In this document: positions 22,547 through 23,026 of the stretch, piece after piece | Numbering within the stretch: position 1 is the stretch's first letter | Layout of the letters: each line of letters opens with the position of its first letter | From: an uncultured Subdoligranulum sp. | GTDB taxonomy: Bacteria > Bacillota_A > Clostridia > Oscillospirales > Ruminococcaceae | NCBI RefSeq assembly: GCF_937890665.1 | Contig: NZ_CALADU010000187.1 | Coordinates: 1 to 23,026 of the forward strand | Direction: 5' to 3' | DNA length: 23,026 nt | Program-made: the position numbers and the translations under genes | Notes under the pieces: generated by a model | The model's database searches: none | Told to the model about the DNA's origin: nothing | The model's input: the letters and a program-made list of their open reading frames with translations, nothing else

Positions 22547-23026
22547 TTAGTACAGCTTTGCTCCTGCCGGAATACTGTCATCCAGCATCAAAAGATTTAA
22601 GCCTTCCCGTCCGTCATACTCGTACACTGCGGAAATCAACATACCCTCGGAATCAATACCCATCATCTTTCTCGGCGGCAGGTTTGTGATTGCCACACAG
22701 GTCTTCCCAACCAGCTCTTCCGGCTCGTAATACTCGTGAATACCGCTTAAAATGGTGCGTTTCCGGTCTGTTCCGTCATTCAGTGTGAATTTCAGGAGCT
22801 TCTTGGACTTCGGCACTGCCTCACAGGCTTCGATCTTAACCACTCTGAAATCAGACTTGCTGAATGTTTCAAAGTCTACATCATCTGCAAACAAAGGCTC
22901 GATTTTCACCTTGGAAAGATCAATCTGTACGCTTGGCGCGGACACGGTTGCATCCTCTGCAGAACCATTTACCGCTGCTTTTTCGGCTTTGTTTTCAGCC
23001 CGCTTTGGTTCCAGGGTCTTCATTGT
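22547..23026 (-). CDS. metG: Methionyl-tRNA synthetase, C-terminal tRNA-binding domain (partial, runs off right edge)
   Basis: MetRS charges tRNA-Met with methionine in the cytoplasm. The visible part is a Lys/Glu/Ala-rich linker followed by the EMAP-II/Trbp111-type tRNA-binding OB fold: SKSDFRVVKIEACEAVPKSK, KLLKFTLNDG, TILSGIHEYYEPEELVGK, NLPPRKMMGIDSEGML and the end PAGAKLY. The frame is open to the last base, so the catalytic part lies outside. A separate tRNA-binding protein starting at the ATG at 23023 is possible, but no binding site can be checked and the linker fits MetRS. It marks the chromosomal side of the insertion; the gene's natural stop seems retained. Confidence 0.85.
   Translation of the reverse strand, partial: TMKTLEPKRAENKAEKAAVNGSAEDATVSAPSVQIDLSKVKIEPLFADDVDFETFSKSDFRVVKIEACEAVPKSKKLLKFTLNDGTDRKRTILSGIHEYYEPEELVGKTCVAITNLPPRKMMGIDSEGMLISAVYEYDGREGLNLLMLDDSIPAGAKLY

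Overview
The window looks like gut Clostridia (Bacillota; Oscillospiraceae or Lachnospiraceae-like). GC content is moderate, strong AGGAGG-type ribosome binding sites precede most genes, and the families are Gram-positive types: a PcfJ/PcfK pair, a Tn916-type excisionase and integrase, and a VanR-type two-component system. Species cannot be named from the sequence. Nearly all of the window appears to be one end of an integrated mobile element (integrative conjugative or plasmid-like) sitting against the 3' end of the chromosomal methionyl-tRNA synthetase gene metG. The element runs off the left edge. No conjugation, capsid or relaxase gene is visible here.

Layout from the integration end leftward: the metG C-terminus (22547-23026, minus); a repeat-rich junction that probably holds the attachment site (22460-22546); int and xis (plus strand, 20933-22418); a roughly 740 bp control region (20191-20932); then an unbroken minus-strand gene series to position 1. 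The control region has a near-consensus minus-strand promoter (TTGACA, 17 bp, TAGAAT) and a ~300 nt leader. The leader contains overlapping mini-ORFs, a first terminator-like hairpin, and a compact three-way-junction RNA with a GCAA tetraloop that runs directly into six U residues.

Block A (20190 to 6919) is a DNA replication and recombination operon with overlapping or closely spaced genes: a 56-aa basic protein, a YqaJ-family exonuclease, a RecD2-like helicase, a probable single-strand-annealing protein, a CHC2/TOPRIM primase carrying a C-terminal YodL-like domain, an 82-aa protein, a PcfK-like protein with a possible sliding-clamp motif at its tail, a DUF7666-like protein, a PcfJ-like protein, two small unknown proteins and a complete NAD-dependent DNA ligase. 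A strong hairpin with a weak U tract closes it. Together these could resect, anneal, unwind, prime and seal DNA, so the element probably supplies much of its own DNA processing.

Block B (6808 to 1598) holds three overlapping genes of unknown function, two of them very large and apparently helical (705 and 824 aa), ending in a terminator. Block C (1520 to 1) has its own promoter and encodes a small HTH protein, an OmpR-type response regulator and the start of its histidine kinase. It is probably the regulatory head of a cargo operon, perhaps for a transporter, lying outside the window.

The observations most worth following are the structured leader RNA, the three-gene unknown block B, the primase-YodL fusion, the candidate annealing protein and the clamp motif on PcfK.
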